Shown piece by piece: positions 43,468 through 52,071 of a stretch of DNA of 52,071 nt (position 1 is the first letter of the stretch; every line of letters starts with the position of its first letter). The stretch comes from Myxococcota bacterium (GTDB lineage: Bacteria > Myxococcota > UBA727 > JAHDBA01), in contig JAHDBA010000004.1 in NCBI GenBank assembly GCA_020630615.1, positions 1-52,071 on the forward strand. Direction: 5' to 3'. A model generated the notes under the pieces. That model was not told where the DNA came from, searched no databases, and saw only the letters and a list, made by a program, of their open reading frames with translations. The translations under genes were made by a program, and so were the position numbers.

Positions 43468-45450
43468 TCAAGGCTGCCGTGGAAGCTCAACATCCCCCGG
43501 AACAAAGGAAACAAGCTTTTTACCTCGGGACGGATGACGCAACTTCCTCAATGCTTTGGCTTCAATCTGACGAATCCGTTCTCGAGTGACTTCAAAGTCT
43601 TGCCCGACTTCTTCGAGGGTATGGTCGCTCTTTTCGCCAATACCGAATCGCATGCGCAAGACTTTCTCTTCACGAGGAGTAAGCGTAGCCAAGACCTTGC
43701 GGACTTGCTCCGATAAGTTCATTGAAACTACGGCCTGCCCAGGGTCCGTCGTCGCAATATCTTCAATAAAGTCGCCAAGCGAGCTGTCTTCATCTTCCCC
43801 AATCGGAGTCTCAAGCGAGATAGGCTCTTTAGCAATTTTAAGAACCTTGCGCACCTTATCGACTGCCAGCTCCATTTTTTCCGCAATTTCTTCGGGTGTC
43901 GGCTCTCGGCCAAGCTCCTGCACTAAATAGCGGCTTGTACGAACCAACTTGTTAATCGTCTCGATCATATGCACAGGGATACGAATCGTTCGCGCCTGGT
44001 CAGCAATAGCGCGTGTAATGGCCTGACGAATCCACCACGTCGCGTACGTCGAAAACTTATACCCTCGACGATATTCAAACTTGTCCACAGCCTTCATCAG
44101 GCCGATGTTACCTTCCTGGATCAAGTCCAAGAACTGAAGGCCGCGATTCGTGTATTTCTTCGCAATTGATACAACAAGACGAAGATTCGCCTCAACAAGC
44201 TGCGCTTTGGCTTTATCGCTCGTACGCTCACCCTTGCGGATCCGCTTGTAAGCTTCTCGCAATTCTCCGAGGTCCATCTGAGCTTCGTCCCTCACCCGTC
44301 GCACCCGGTTTACGGCCATGCTAATTGTTCGGTCCCAAGCGTAAAGTGTCTCGACATCAACCCCCCAACTCGAAGCCAGCTTTGCAAGTGCCGAAGAATC
44401 ATCACGCACACCCCGAATCTTTTGGCGAATTGTCAAACAATCCTTTCGAGACCATCGCTCAATTTGGTTCAACTCAAACTCAGCCTTGTCAACACGTCGA
44501 ACCAGCACCTTAACACGTTGCACGATACGATCGATCTGCCGCTTGTTAATCTTAAGGTCGGTTAAAAGTGTGACAATCTCTGCTGCGTCCCGCTCAAGAA
44601 GCAGGTTCAGTTCGGTCACCCGCTTCCCTTTTGCGCTCGCAAGCTCAAAGCGAATCGCATGAATGTTCTTGTCGAGTCGACGAAGCTCGTTCACGATTTT
44701 CAATGCTTTTTCTGTGACTTTCGGCTCATCAAACTCAAGCGTCTGTCCATCTGCGCCAGACTCATTCTCCTTGACGATTTCTTTAACGCGAATCTTGCCC
44801 TTACGAAGACGGTCTCCTAACTCTAAAACCTCAGATGCGCAAATCGGTGTCGCGAGGACCGCGTCCAAAATTTGGATCTCCCCCTCTTCGATTTTCTTCG
44901 CAATTGCAACTTCGCCTTCCCGAGTCAGGAGGCTCACCGCACCCATTTTACGAAGATACATTCGCACCGGGTCATTCACTTTATTGAAGTCATTGAGATT
45001 GCTTTCGGACTCCGACTCCGCTTTGTCGACAATGGTAACCGCTGTATCGGTGTTGTCATTGCCAACCATTTTGCGATCGTCTTCAACCACTTCAATATCG
45101 GCTTCGATCAGAAGTGCGATCGCGTCTTCAAGAAGCTTTACAGTGGCAACGTCCGCGGGCAAACCATCATTAATCTCATCGTAACTTACATAACCACGAT
45201 CCTGACCTTTGACGAAAACTCGCTTAAACTCTTTGCGCTCACCCACAGGTCTACGGGTAGCCCGAATATTGGGTTTACCTGTTTTACTTTTCTTCGTCGT
45301 CGACGCTTTTGCGGTCTTACGTTTTGCTGCTTTAGGCTTTGCCGACTCCGTTTTCTTCTTCGTTGGCCGTGTTCTCGTAATATCTGGGATAAAAAAAGAG
45401 TTTGCTTCTGAGGACAGACCTGACTTTGCATTCTTTGTTTTTGCAGCCAT
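43468..45450 (-). CDS. rpoD: RNA polymerase primary sigma factor RpoD (sigma-70)
   Basis: Housekeeping sigma factor, 660 residues. The first 70 residues are extremely Lys/Ala/Thr/Ser-rich. Region 1.1-like sequence follows ([20 protein letters not shown]), then region 1.2 ([19 protein letters not shown]), a non-conserved region of about 220 residues, region 2 ([40 protein letters not shown]), region 3 ([20 protein letters not shown]) and region 4 ([39 protein letters not shown]). It lies downstream of dnaG with a 168-base gap, which may contain its own promoter. Confidence 0.97.
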   Translation of the reverse strand: MAAKTKNAKSGLSSEANSFFIPDITRTRPTKKKTESAKPKAAKRKTAKASTTKKSKTGKPNIRATRRPVGERKEFKRVFVKGQDRGYVSYDEINDGLPADVATVKLLEDAIALLIEADIEVVEDDRKMVGNDNTDTAVTIVDKAESESESNLNDFNKVNDPVRMYLRKMGAVSLLTREGEVAIAKKIEEGEIQILDAVLATPICASEVLELGDRLRKGKIRVKEIVKENESGADGQTLEFDEPKVTEKALKIVNELRRLDKNIHAIRFELASAKGKRVTELNLLLERDAAEIVTLLTDLKINKRQIDRIVQRVKVLVRRVDKAEFELNQIERWSRKDCLTIRQKIRGVRDDSSALAKLASSWGVDVETLYAWDRTISMAVNRVRRVRDEAQMDLGELREAYKRIRKGERTSDKAKAQLVEANLRLVVSIAKKYTNRGLQFLDLIQEGNIGLMKAVDKFEYRRGYKFSTYATWWIRQAITRAIADQARTIRIPVHMIETINKLVRTSRYLVQELGREPTPEEIAEKMELAVDKVRKVLKIAKEPISLETPIGEDEDSSLGDFIEDIATTDPGQAVVSMNLSEQVRKVLATLTPREEKVLRMRFGIGEKSDHTLEEVGQDFEVTRERIRQIEAKALRKLRHPSRGKKLVSFVPGDVELPRQP

Positions 45451-45618
45451 TGTTTCACCCTAAAATATCACAACGCGCACTCGTCGAGCGCCGCTAAGAT
45501 TGTTGAAAGCTAAGGATCTAAACCTAACAAAGTATTGGGATAGTTCAAGAATTTCGTTGTTCCGAGTTACGGGATGCTTTTTTTTTGCGAAAACATTCAA
45601 GACAAACCCCCTGAAAGC

Positions 45619-47946
45619 TTACCAGTCCAGCAGGTCTTCACCGAGCGAACCATCCTCTCTTTCTTGAGACTCCCTAGGGCTCTGTTCCAAACTAAGCTCC
45701 TGACCGGAGTCGATTGAGCCCTTTTGACTGCTTTGGCTTGGCACAACACCGTCCTCAGTTCGTTCCGTGCGTTCGAGGTCATCTGTCTGTGAATCATCCC
45801 CTTGCTTCAGCAGGACAACCTCTGTCGAAATGTCCGATTCGAAGTGTTCACCTAGTTTTGTAATCGATGACACCTGAGACCGATGTTTTTTCAAGAGCAT
45901 ATCCAGCGACTCTTTGTCCGCCGGCGTCTGCACAGAGCCGGTCTCTTCACGAGCGTCACGCAACTTACGAATAGCGGTCAACGTCTCTGCTGCTTTGATC
46001 TTCAACAAATCAACTTCATAGGATTTAATCCAACCCATGAGATAACGTTTTTCATTGCTCAAGGATTCTTTAGCTCCGCTTAAAGCGGGTTGTCCTTGCA
46101 GACTCGTCTGGCCATCCACCTCGACTTTAGCGTCGGAAGCAGACGTCGCAGGTTCATCGCTTTTACGCAACCATCGAGTGAGCTCCCGAAGCAGAGGCGT
46201 GCCCTTCTCGACCCGTACACTTGAAAGCAAACCTATCACCTCTTCAGGCGTGCTGAATGTCTGTTGTGAACCTACAGAAGAAAGCTTTTGTGCAATTGGC
46301 ATGATGCTCTGCACAAAATGTGTCTGCGTTGGCTTTGCATTTGATTCGTTGTCTACACTCCCGCCGGAGTTCACGCCAGGGATAACCCCTCGACCAAAAT
46401 AATGACAAAATATTGCGGCACATTCGCTATCGCTCAACAATGCGTGAAATGCTTGTCGCTCAGCGTAGCTCCACTTCATCAGCTTCTTTGCTTGAGCGAC
46501 TGTGGGGCCACGCGCACCTGTGCTTGGTGGCCCATTGTGCCTCGCCCCTACCCCCGAAGAAACCTTCTGCGTGTTCTTGAATTGTCGGCCCTGCGAGTCC
46601 AACATCCCCGCGTTTCTTGAGGCCTTCGACTTCGCAAGACCGAGTTTCGCAGACCATCGTTTAAGTTCAGCGCGCCCGAAAGAATCAACGTCCGATTTTA
46701 AGTCGTCAATCGTTTCATCAAAGAGTTGAGCAAAATGCTTCAGCCAAAAGCGTTTGCGTGTCGCATCAGGAATAGCCGCAAGAAAAGGCAAACACGTTTT
46801 CAGTTTGCGGACGCGTGTCTGGACATCGTCATGGCCAGGACTTAGCTCCTCACCTAAAAGCTCCAAAAACGGTTTTGCATCGCGCACTACTGCGCTTAGA
46901 CCCGACAGGTCTTTCTCCGCAAGATAATCCCCCGCGTCCCCGCGCATAAAACGTGCCCACCGCACTTCAAAACCCTGCTGAATCGCCATCAGCGCGGCGC
47001 GTCTGGACGCTTTCAAGCCCGCTTTGTCGCTATCGTATGCAACAATCAAACGTTTGGTGCTGGGGGCAATCAATTGTAGTTGCTCCAGCGTCAAAGCAGT
47101 ACCACAACTGGCCACTGCACCAGGTACCTGCGCTTGTGAAAACGCAATCACATCGAGATACCCTTCTGCAAGAATTGCAGGTTTCCCCTGTTTCCATGCA
47201 GGGAGTGCGCGGTCGAGCCCGAAAAGCGCTTTCGACTTGTCGTAAAGTAAGCTTTGGCGACCATTAATGTATTTCGGCGACGAAGACCGTGCGCTCAAGA
47301 AGGTACGGCCACCAAAGGTAAGCGTCCGCCCCCTGCGGTCTCGAAGAGGAAAGAGAATGCGCTGCTTAAAGAAAGGGCGCAGGTCACCCATGTCCCTCGA
47401 GAGAAGCCCTAGTTTTTCTAGGTCGTCTTCGCTCGCGGAATTGCTCTTCGCAAGCGCAAATAGATCGCTCAAGGGCAACGACAGCCCTAAGGAAAAATCT
47501 TTCACAAGTTTAGCACTCAAGCCACGCTGGCGAAGGTATGCCTTGGCCGTTCTGCCCGAACGACCAATCAACCACGCGTGCGACGCTTTCGCGATTTCCT
47601 CCATTAACAGGTAGAGACGCGCGTGTTCGTCGCGGGCTTTTTCAGTGTCTGTGTTGCGAGGTTGCACATCGATGCCAACCTCTTCACAAAGTGTATCGAG
47701 AACCTCGATGAAGCTTTGTCCTGTTATTTCTTGTAGGAATGAGAAGACGTCTCCAGAGGCGCCACAGCCAAAGCATTTATAGTATCCTTGATCCGGCCTA
47801 ACATTGAAGGATGGAGTTTTTTCGTTATGAAAAGGGCAAAGTCCCAACCAATTCTGTCCACGCTCTCGAAGATCAACATGGCGTGCAACAACGTCTTTGA
47901 TGTTGATTCGAGCCTTGACCTCTGCAACACGATCAGCTCCACTCAT
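45619..47946 (-). CDS. dnaG: DNA primase DnaG
   Basis: Makes RNA primers at the replication fork. The CHC2 zinc motif is CPFHNEKTPSF with CFGCGASGD (Cys37, His40, Cys58, Cys61). The Toprim domain carries ILAEGYLDVIAFSQAQVPG and LIVAYDSDKAGLKASRRAA. At 775 residues it is longer than the usual 580-650. The extra length is in the helicase-binding C-terminal half and in a final acidic Ser/Glu/Gln-rich tail of about 60 residues that ends EDLLDW. It stands between yqeY and rpoD, as in the macromolecular synthesis operon. Confidence 0.96.
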   Translation of the reverse strand: MSGADRVAEVKARINIKDVVARHVDLRERGQNWLGLCPFHNEKTPSFNVRPDQGYYKCFGCGASGDVFSFLQEITGQSFIEVLDTLCEEVGIDVQPRNTDTEKARDEHARLYLLMEEIAKASHAWLIGRSGRTAKAYLRQRGLSAKLVKDFSLGLSLPLSDLFALAKSNSASEDDLEKLGLLSRDMGDLRPFFKQRILFPLRDRRGRTLTFGGRTFLSARSSSPKYINGRQSLLYDKSKALFGLDRALPAWKQGKPAILAEGYLDVIAFSQAQVPGAVASCGTALTLEQLQLIAPSTKRLIVAYDSDKAGLKASRRAALMAIQQGFEVRWARFMRGDAGDYLAEKDLSGLSAVVRDAKPFLELLGEELSPGHDDVQTRVRKLKTCLPFLAAIPDATRKRFWLKHFAQLFDETIDDLKSDVDSFGRAELKRWSAKLGLAKSKASRNAGMLDSQGRQFKNTQKVSSGVGARHNGPPSTGARGPTVAQAKKLMKWSYAERQAFHALLSDSECAAIFCHYFGRGVIPGVNSGGSVDNESNAKPTQTHFVQSIMPIAQKLSSVGSQQTFSTPEEVIGLLSSVRVEKGTPLLRELTRWLRKSDEPATSASDAKVEVDGQTSLQGQPALSGAKESLSNEKRYLMGWIKSYEVDLLKIKAAETLTAIRKLRDAREETGSVQTPADKESLDMLLKKHRSQVSSITKLGEHFESDISTEVVLLKQGDDSQTDDLERTERTEDGVVPSQSSQKGSIDSGQELSLEQSPRESQEREDGSLGEDLLDW

Positions 47947-48072
47947 ATCATCACACCCTCTCCGCTTTGACGGGGGACCACAATAATCTTTGCCAAGTCA
48001 TTCTCGCCCGGGTGAGCGAATAACAAGGTCTCCGTGTTCCCCATACAATTGGGGTTCACGGCGACGCAAATC

Positions 48073-48522
48073 TTAACTTTGCAGGAACTTCTTGACGGCT
48101 GCTTGAATATCGGAACCTTCCGCTTTTCCCTTCAGGCGTCCCATGACTTGACCCATGACACGACCAAAGTCTTGGGGCCCAACGTCACCCAGACCCGCGA
48201 CGACGCTTTCAACTTCTTTCTCGACCTCTGGAATACTCAACATTTTTGGCAGGTATGTTTGAATAACGTTGAGCTCGAAGCTTTCTGCCTCCGCGAGGTC
48301 CTCACGGCCGGCCTCTTGATAGGATGCGATCGAATCTTTGCGCTGCTTGGCCATCTTTGTCAGGGTTTTCAATACAAGTTCGTCTGGCACATCATCGCGG
48401 ACACCACCTTCAATACCGGCACTCTTAATCTCTGACTTCATGAGAGAAAGTACGTCTTTGGTTGCCTCTCGGGCTTTCATCGCGTCTTTCCAAGCATTTG
48501 AAATATCCTGCTGCAGTCCCAT
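48073..48522 (-). CDS. yqeY: GatB/YqeY domain protein
   Basis: 149-residue helical protein of the YqeY family, related to the tail domain of the amidotransferase GatB and thought to touch tRNA. Family blocks: SLMKSEIKSAGIEG, VLKTLTKMAKQRKDSIASYQ, EAGREDLAEAESFELNVIQT, YLPKMLSIPEVEKEV and DFGRVMGQVMGRLKGKAEG. Its position before dnaG-rpoD is a classical arrangement. No rpsU gene precedes it here. Confidence 0.93.
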   Translation of the reverse strand: MGLQQDISNAWKDAMKAREATKDVLSLMKSEIKSAGIEGGVRDDVPDELVLKTLTKMAKQRKDSIASYQEAGREDLAEAESFELNVIQTYLPKMLSIPEVEKEVESVVAGLGDVGPQDFGRVMGQVMGRLKGKAEGSDIQAAVKKFLQS

Positions 48523-48648
48523 TATGTCACCTCTTTCTCGCTTAATGTCCTAGGCCTTCTGCGCCTGCACCGGACGCCCGATCCTACTCCAGTTCTTTGC
48601 TAAAGCTACACCGACAACAATGCAACTCTTCTCTTCGCAGAAATCCAA

Positions 48649-49542
48649 TCAAGAACTTCGCGGCAAGAATATCGCGACTCGAGGATTTCCATCCAAATCT
48701 CGGACATAACGATCGAAGCGCAGGGAAGGCGTCGAAAGAGAGCTGACCTTGTCCATTTGAGTGTATCCAACTTCCATGAGCAATGGGACATGAGCTTCAT
48801 CAGCAGAGCGAACAAGTGCTTTGATGTGGCCGAGGCCATCGTCTCCCGTCCCGTAAAGTGCGATTTCGGGCTCATGCTGAACTGTCTCTTTGCTCATCAG
48901 TGAAAGCTCTTGCTGTGAAACATAAGGCGGGTTTGACACAATGCACTCAATACCTTCGAGGCTTTCAGCGCTTAAACTTAACATGTCCGATTCAGTAAAC
49001 AGAACATTCGCACCTAAATTTTCCGCGTTTTCTTTCGCTGTTGAAAGGGCCCTCGGGCAGATATCAATTGCGTTCACTTGTAGCTTTCGCTCGGCAAGGG
49101 CCAATGCGATCGCGATACACCCCGATCCCGTACCAACATCAAGAACTGAGCCAAGACCCTTCTCTCGCAGGAGCGCCAGCGTTTCATCCACAAGAATTTC
49201 TGTTTCAGGTCGAGGAATTAATACAGACTTGTTTACTTTGAAGTCATGTTGATAAAAGCTTTTTGCCCCGCATAAATAGGCGACTGGCACATGGTCAGCC
49301 CTTTGTTTAACCAGCTCGCGATACAAATCGCGCTCCTTTTCGTCCAGCGGACGGTCTGAACTCAAAAGAAGCTGTAGGCGATCCAACTTGAGCACATGTG
49401 CGAGGAGAAGCTCTGCGTCCAAGCGGGGAGAGTCCAAGTTTTTTGTGTCAAAAAAGTGTGTGGTTAATCGTAGATATTCTCGCACAGGGAGCAGTTTTGC
49501 TCCTTGCGATGAATCCTGTTGAGAATGCGCGGAATGTTGCAT
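48649..49542 (-). CDS. prmC: Release factor glutamine methyltransferase PrmC
   Basis: Methylates the glutamine of the GGQ loop in release factors RF1 and RF2. N-terminal substrate-binding helices (SPRLDAELLLAHVLKLDRL, VPVAYLCGAKSFYQHDFKV), then the SAM-binding domain with LIPRPETEILVDETL, SVLDVGTGSGCIAIALAL, and the catalytic motif ECIVSNPPYVSQQEL. The length of 297 is normal. It is commonly paired with prfA, which is not in the window. It follows ruvB by 33 bases, so it may be part of the ruvAB transcript. Confidence 0.94.
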   Translation of the reverse strand: MQHSAHSQQDSSQGAKLLPVREYLRLTTHFFDTKNLDSPRLDAELLLAHVLKLDRLQLLLSSDRPLDEKERDLYRELVKQRADHVPVAYLCGAKSFYQHDFKVNKSVLIPRPETEILVDETLALLREKGLGSVLDVGTGSGCIAIALALAERKLQVNAIDICPRALSTAKENAENLGANVLFTESDMLSLSAESLEGIECIVSNPPYVSQQELSLMSKETVQHEPEIALYGTGDDGLGHIKALVRSADEAHVPLLMEVGYTQMDKVSSLSTPSLRFDRYVRDLDGNPRVAIFLPRSS

Positions 49543-49575
49543 GCATCCGACTATGCCCGAAGTCGTGTCGCCGCG

Positions 49576-50610
49576 CTACCCTAGCCCAAGAAGAGCTTGC
49601 GATTTGGGTGTAATCTTCCGGCCACGTGGAGTTCGCACCAAGTACCCCTCTTGAATTAGGAAAGGCTCATAAACATCCTCGATCGTCGACGACTCTTCGC
49701 CAAGCGCAGCAGCCAGTGTCTCGAGGCCGACAGGCTCACCATCAAAAACACGCCCGAGAGTTGTTAACACTTTGCGGTCGAAGTCATCCAACCCATGACT
49801 GTCCACACCCAAACGGTCTAGGCTACCCTTTGCAACATCCGAACTTATAACTCCATCGTGGTCAACCTCAGCAAAGTCTCGGACTCGACGCAAAAGGCGG
49901 TTCGCGATTCGTGGCGTCCCGCGGGACCTGCGTGCAATTTCAGTTGCAGCATCCGTTGACAAGTCGAGGTGAAGTAAGCGCGCAGACCTTTTAACGATTT
50001 GGCTCAACTCAAGAGTACTATAAAAACGCAATCGTGCGGCAAAACCAAAACGGTCCCTTAACGGCGAAGTCAACAGCCCAGTTTTCGTGGTTGCACCCAC
50101 CAAAGTAAAAGGCACAACATCAAGAGAGATACTTCTCGCATGCGCGCCCTCCCCAATCATAATATCAAAGCGATAGTCCTCCATTGCGGGATAGAGATTC
50201 TCTTCAATAATAGGGGTAAGCCTGTGGATTTCGTCAACAAAGAGCACGTCACCTTCGTTCATGTTTGTTAGCATGCCGGCAAGGTCACCTTTCTTCTCAA
50301 CTGCAGGCCCCGACGTAATATGAAGCTGGCTACCCATTTCTGCCGCTAAAATACGCGCAAGGGTGGTCTTCCCCAATCCAGGTGGCCCTGAAAGCAAAAT
50401 GTGGTCAAGCGCTTCGCCACGTTTCTTCGCAGCGCTTGCAAACACCCTCAAATTTGAGAGCAATTCCTCTTGCCCAACATACTCGTCAAAACTCGCGGGC
50501 CTTAATGCCTTCTCCCAGGTGCGTTCATTGCCTGAGGCTCCGCCTGCAACAACCCGTTCTGACGTACTCGAGGACGAATGTACACCTGAGATTACACTCT
50601 CGAGTGACAT
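49576..50610 (-). CDS. ruvB: Holliday junction branch-migration ATPase RuvB
   Basis: Hexameric AAA+ motor that drives branch migration with RuvA. Walker [21 protein letters not shown] (about residues 74-86), Walker [17 protein letters not shown], sensor [20 protein letters not shown], and the C-terminal winged helix ([17 protein letters not shown]). The first 30 residues are a Ser/Gly-rich extension before [15 protein letters not shown]. It follows ruvA by 56 bases on the same strand. No ruvC is in the window. Confidence 0.97.
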   Translation of the reverse strand: MSLESVISGVHSSSSTSERVVAGGASGNERTWEKALRPASFDEYVGQEELLSNLRVFASAAKKRGEALDHILLSGPPGLGKTTLARILAAEMGSQLHITSGPAVEKKGDLAGMLTNMNEGDVLFVDEIHRLTPIIEENLYPAMEDYRFDIMIGEGAHARSISLDVVPFTLVGATTKTGLLTSPLRDRFGFAARLRFYSTLELSQIVKRSARLLHLDLSTDAATEIARRSRGTPRIANRLLRRVRDFAEVDHDGVISSDVAKGSLDRLGVDSHGLDDFDRKVLTTLGRVFDGEPVGLETLAAALGEESSTIEDVYEPFLIQEGYLVRTPRGRKITPKSQALLGLG

Positions 50611-50666
50611 GATGATTTCCCTTTTATTTTAGCGCTTTGCATAATGCTCCCCACCGCAAAATTGAT

Positions 50667-51284
50667 TCAAAGTCTTTGTAAGGCTGCCCGAACCAGCTCT
50701 ACCTCATTTGCTTCCACCATTTCATCTTTCAAGGATCGCAGGACCTTCTCCACTGTCGCCTCTTTATAGCCAAGCTCCAGAAGCGCGCTCTTCGCATCGT
50801 CAAATGCGTTGTCTCCATGCTCCAGTCCTGGCATGTGCCCCACAACCTTCTCGACCTTATCTCTAAGCTCCAAAACGATTCGGGCGGCACTTTTTTTCCC
50901 GATGCCAGGAACTTTCGAGAGAACCTTTACATCTTCATTTTCAATCGCGTTCACAAGCTCGGTATAGGATAAGGTCGAAAGAACCGCCATCCCAATCTTT
51001 GGGCCAACTCCGCTCACTTTAATGATAAGTTGAAAGAGTTTCAGGCCAAGACTATCTAAAAAGCCGTAGAGTTCGATCGAGTTTTCTCGCATCGCGGTAA
51101 AGATGTTTATCCGGGCCCTCGATAAGCCCGATACCGTAGAATGGTTAACTGAGTCACCCGGCAATACCGCCATTTGTGCAACTTCATGCAAAGGCATCTT
51201 CACCAAGTAGCCGACACCCTGAACATGAATTACAACCTCATGAACGCCCAAGACTTCCACTTCGCCCTCAAGAACACGAATCAT
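50667..51284 (-). CDS. ruvA: Holliday junction DNA-binding protein RuvA
   Basis: Binds four-way junctions and loads RuvB. N-terminal OB domain (MIRVLEGEVEVLGVHEVV, VQGVGYLVKMPLHEV), helix-hairpin-helix motifs (LIKVSGVGPKIGMAVLS, KVLSKVPGIGKKSAARIV) and the C-terminal domain that contacts RuvB (DAKSALLELGYKEATVEKVL). 205 residues, standard. The ATG is only two bases from a perfect LexA-like palindrome and there is no room for a normal ribosome-binding site. The promoter must lie upstream of 51302; a candidate is TTGTGG (51346-51341) with TATTCT (51324-51319). Confidence 0.95.
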   Translation of the reverse strand: MIRVLEGEVEVLGVHEVVIHVQGVGYLVKMPLHEVAQMAVLPGDSVNHSTVSGLSRARINIFTAMRENSIELYGFLDSLGLKLFQLIIKVSGVGPKIGMAVLSTLSYTELVNAIENEDVKVLSKVPGIGKKSAARIVLELRDKVEKVVGHMPGLEHGDNAFDDAKSALLELGYKEATVEKVLRSLKDEMVEANEVELVRAALQRL

Positions 51285-51600
51285 AACTGAACACTAGTTC
51301 AGATATGCATGTTTCGCAAGAATATGCTTCGCATGTTTATCCACAAATGGGTTCCTCGAGTAAGGCTGTGTTTCGTGACTCAATAAAAGCTTTCCCTGCA
51401 TCGTTGACCTAACTATAATCACCCGGATAAAGGGGTGTTAAAGCAAGGCGGCTTGTCAACTTAAACGCTAATCCTGCCTGCAAGGTGCTAATTTCTATAC
51501 ATATACAGCCGCCACCGTGCGACCATAAATCGTCTTTTCCTACCTATTCAAAGCCGGACTCACATTCAATATCCTCTTCTTATCTCACGAGGAGGAGATA
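51285..51600. other. Divergent intergenic region, ruvA / lipoprotein gene
   Basis: No gene is seen in these 316 bases. They hold the LexA-like palindrome at the ruvA side, a possible plus-strand promoter (TTGACC 51404-51409, 16 bases, GATAAA 51426-51431), a widely spaced inverted repeat (GGCGGCT 51447-51453 with AGCCGCC 51507-51513), and the strong GGAGGAG ribosome-binding site just before the ATG at 51601. The promoter and inverted repeat are weak calls. Confidence 0.45.
51287..51302 (-). promoter_or_regulatory. LexA-like operator at ruvAB
   Basis: CTGAAC-ACTA-GTTCAG on the plus strand: two perfect six-base inverted half-sites with a four-base spacer, two bases before the ruvA ATG. On the coding strand it reads CTGAACTAGTGTTCAG and matches the recN site at 14 of 16 positions. 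It also matches 14 of 17 positions of the Myxococcus LexA consensus as I recall it. ruvAB is an SOS target in many bacteria. Confidence 0.75.
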
Positions 51601-52071
51601 ATGAAAAACGCAAAACTAACCCTAATAACCCTTTTGTTGTTCATGTCGTCGGGCTGCTTCAGCCTGATGCAACAGTGCAGAGCGCGAGTTAAGAATATGG
51701 GAGAACATGATCTTCATGTTGGAAGTGAAATCCTCTACGGGGTTTAATAGACTCTGAAGATGGAGGCTCTCAGTTTGAGTGGTGCTACCCGTTGCCAACC
51801 CTAAGTTATCGAACTGGGACTGCAAAAAGGACCGATCTTCAACTTACGACCAACCTATTTCGGCATTCAGTCCGCGTGGGGTATCAGCTAACTGGTGACC
51901 CTAAACTGAATGAGTCTGCATTGAGTTTATCTGCAGGGTTGAATGGTTTCTATATCCGAAGCAATTATTTCAACGACTTTAGCGGTGATAATTGGGGTGT
52001 AGGGATTCCATTAGACTTACTTTACGACTTTACTTTCGGCAACCCTGCCCTCACCTTGGGCGCTGGTGTTG
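51601..52071 (+). pseudogene. Lipoprotein/outer-membrane barrel gene with frame break, 3' truncated
   Basis: The gene starts MKNAKLTLITLLLFMSSGC, a signal peptide with lipobox SSGC, preceded by a strong GGAGGAG site. This frame stops at TAA 51745 after 48 codons. The frame that starts at 51744 is then open to the window end and reads as a barrel-like protein (LIDSEDGGSQFEWCYPL, SVRVGYQLTGDPKLNES, NWGVGIPLDLLYDFTFG, NPALTLGAGV). One extra G in the run GGGG at 51739-51742 would join the two as LYGGLIDSEDGG. Either the gene is broken or one base is missing from the assembly. The 3' end lies outside. Confidence 0.65.

Noticed and set aside
51404..51419. TTGACC and the nearby TATAAT (51414-51419) as one promoter
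   Set aside because: Only four bases separate the two elements; a spacer of 16-18 is needed. The TATAAT has no good -35 partner.
51738..51748. Programmed -1 ribosomal frameshift in the lipoprotein gene
   Set aside because: The bases TAC GGG GTT TAA do not form an X-XXY-YYZ slippery heptamer in the zero frame, and re-pairing after slippage would be poor.
1..52071. CRISPR arrays, insertion sequences, prophage or integrase genes, rRNA genes
   Set aside because: None seen: no regularly spaced repeats, no transposase or integrase motifs, and no rRNA sequence. The window looks like ordinary core chromosome with scattered lineage-specific envelope genes.

Overview
This is a gene-dense bacterial chromosome segment with roughly balanced base composition, typical Shine-Dalgarno starts and no plasmid, phage, IS or CRISPR content. 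Several traits point to a Myxococcota-like ('deltaproteobacterial') lineage, possibly a Bradymonadales relative: small Cys-rich lipoproteins with a CxxDxDC pattern, membrane proteins with a C-terminal two-helix hairpin, a TldD/TldE pair, and operators that resemble the LexA box reported for Myxococcus. The lineage call is inference from gene content only.

Left part (1-16.4 kb): the truncated 5' part of leuS, a small unknown gene and ctaA (heme A synthase) lie on the minus strand. A tRNA-Met(CAT), an anchored unknown protein and a very long bamA follow. Next comes a plus-strand run of an RsbRD-N-like protein, a zinc-ribbon protein and PspA/IM30, closed by a clear terminator. A 5'-nucleotidase split over two overlapping genes, the tldD/tldE peptidase pair, an unknown Cys-rich protein and a TlpA-like thioredoxin complete this part.

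Middle (16.5-32.6 kb): dnaE carries an extra segment and overlaps a membrane-hairpin/lipoprotein gene pair. glpK converges on gpsA. After an unknown 417-residue protein, a minus-strand operon encodes a KtrA/TrkA-type RCK protein, a HAMP-PAS sensor with no output domain and a TamA-like Omp85 protein. A plus-strand run then encodes a Cys-rich lipoprotein, an outer-membrane barrel with a Cys/Lys-rich linker and an AtoE-type short-chain fatty acid transporter.

Right part (32.6-52.1 kb): recN with a promoter and a LexA-like operator, tsaB, a small exported Ser-rich protein in its own promoter/terminator unit, an orphan ClpP, a TPR protein, and a second membrane-hairpin/lipoprotein pair. Then come a lipoprotein, a short TrmK-like methyltransferase, rpiB-glyA, a coiled-coil zinc-ribbon protein, a second CAT tRNA (possibly tRNA-Ile2), the yqeY-dnaG-rpoD block, prmC and ruvAB. 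ruvA has a perfect CTGAAC-N4-GTTCAG palindrome next to its start codon. The window ends in a lipoprotein/barrel gene whose reading frame is broken at a GGGG run.

The most interesting signals are the matching operators at recN and ruvAB (a small SOS regulon), the duplicated membrane-hairpin/lipoprotein module, the RCK-sensor-Omp85 operon, and the Cys/Lys-rich outer-membrane protein. No gene cluster that is clearly a wholly new defence or biosynthetic system was found.
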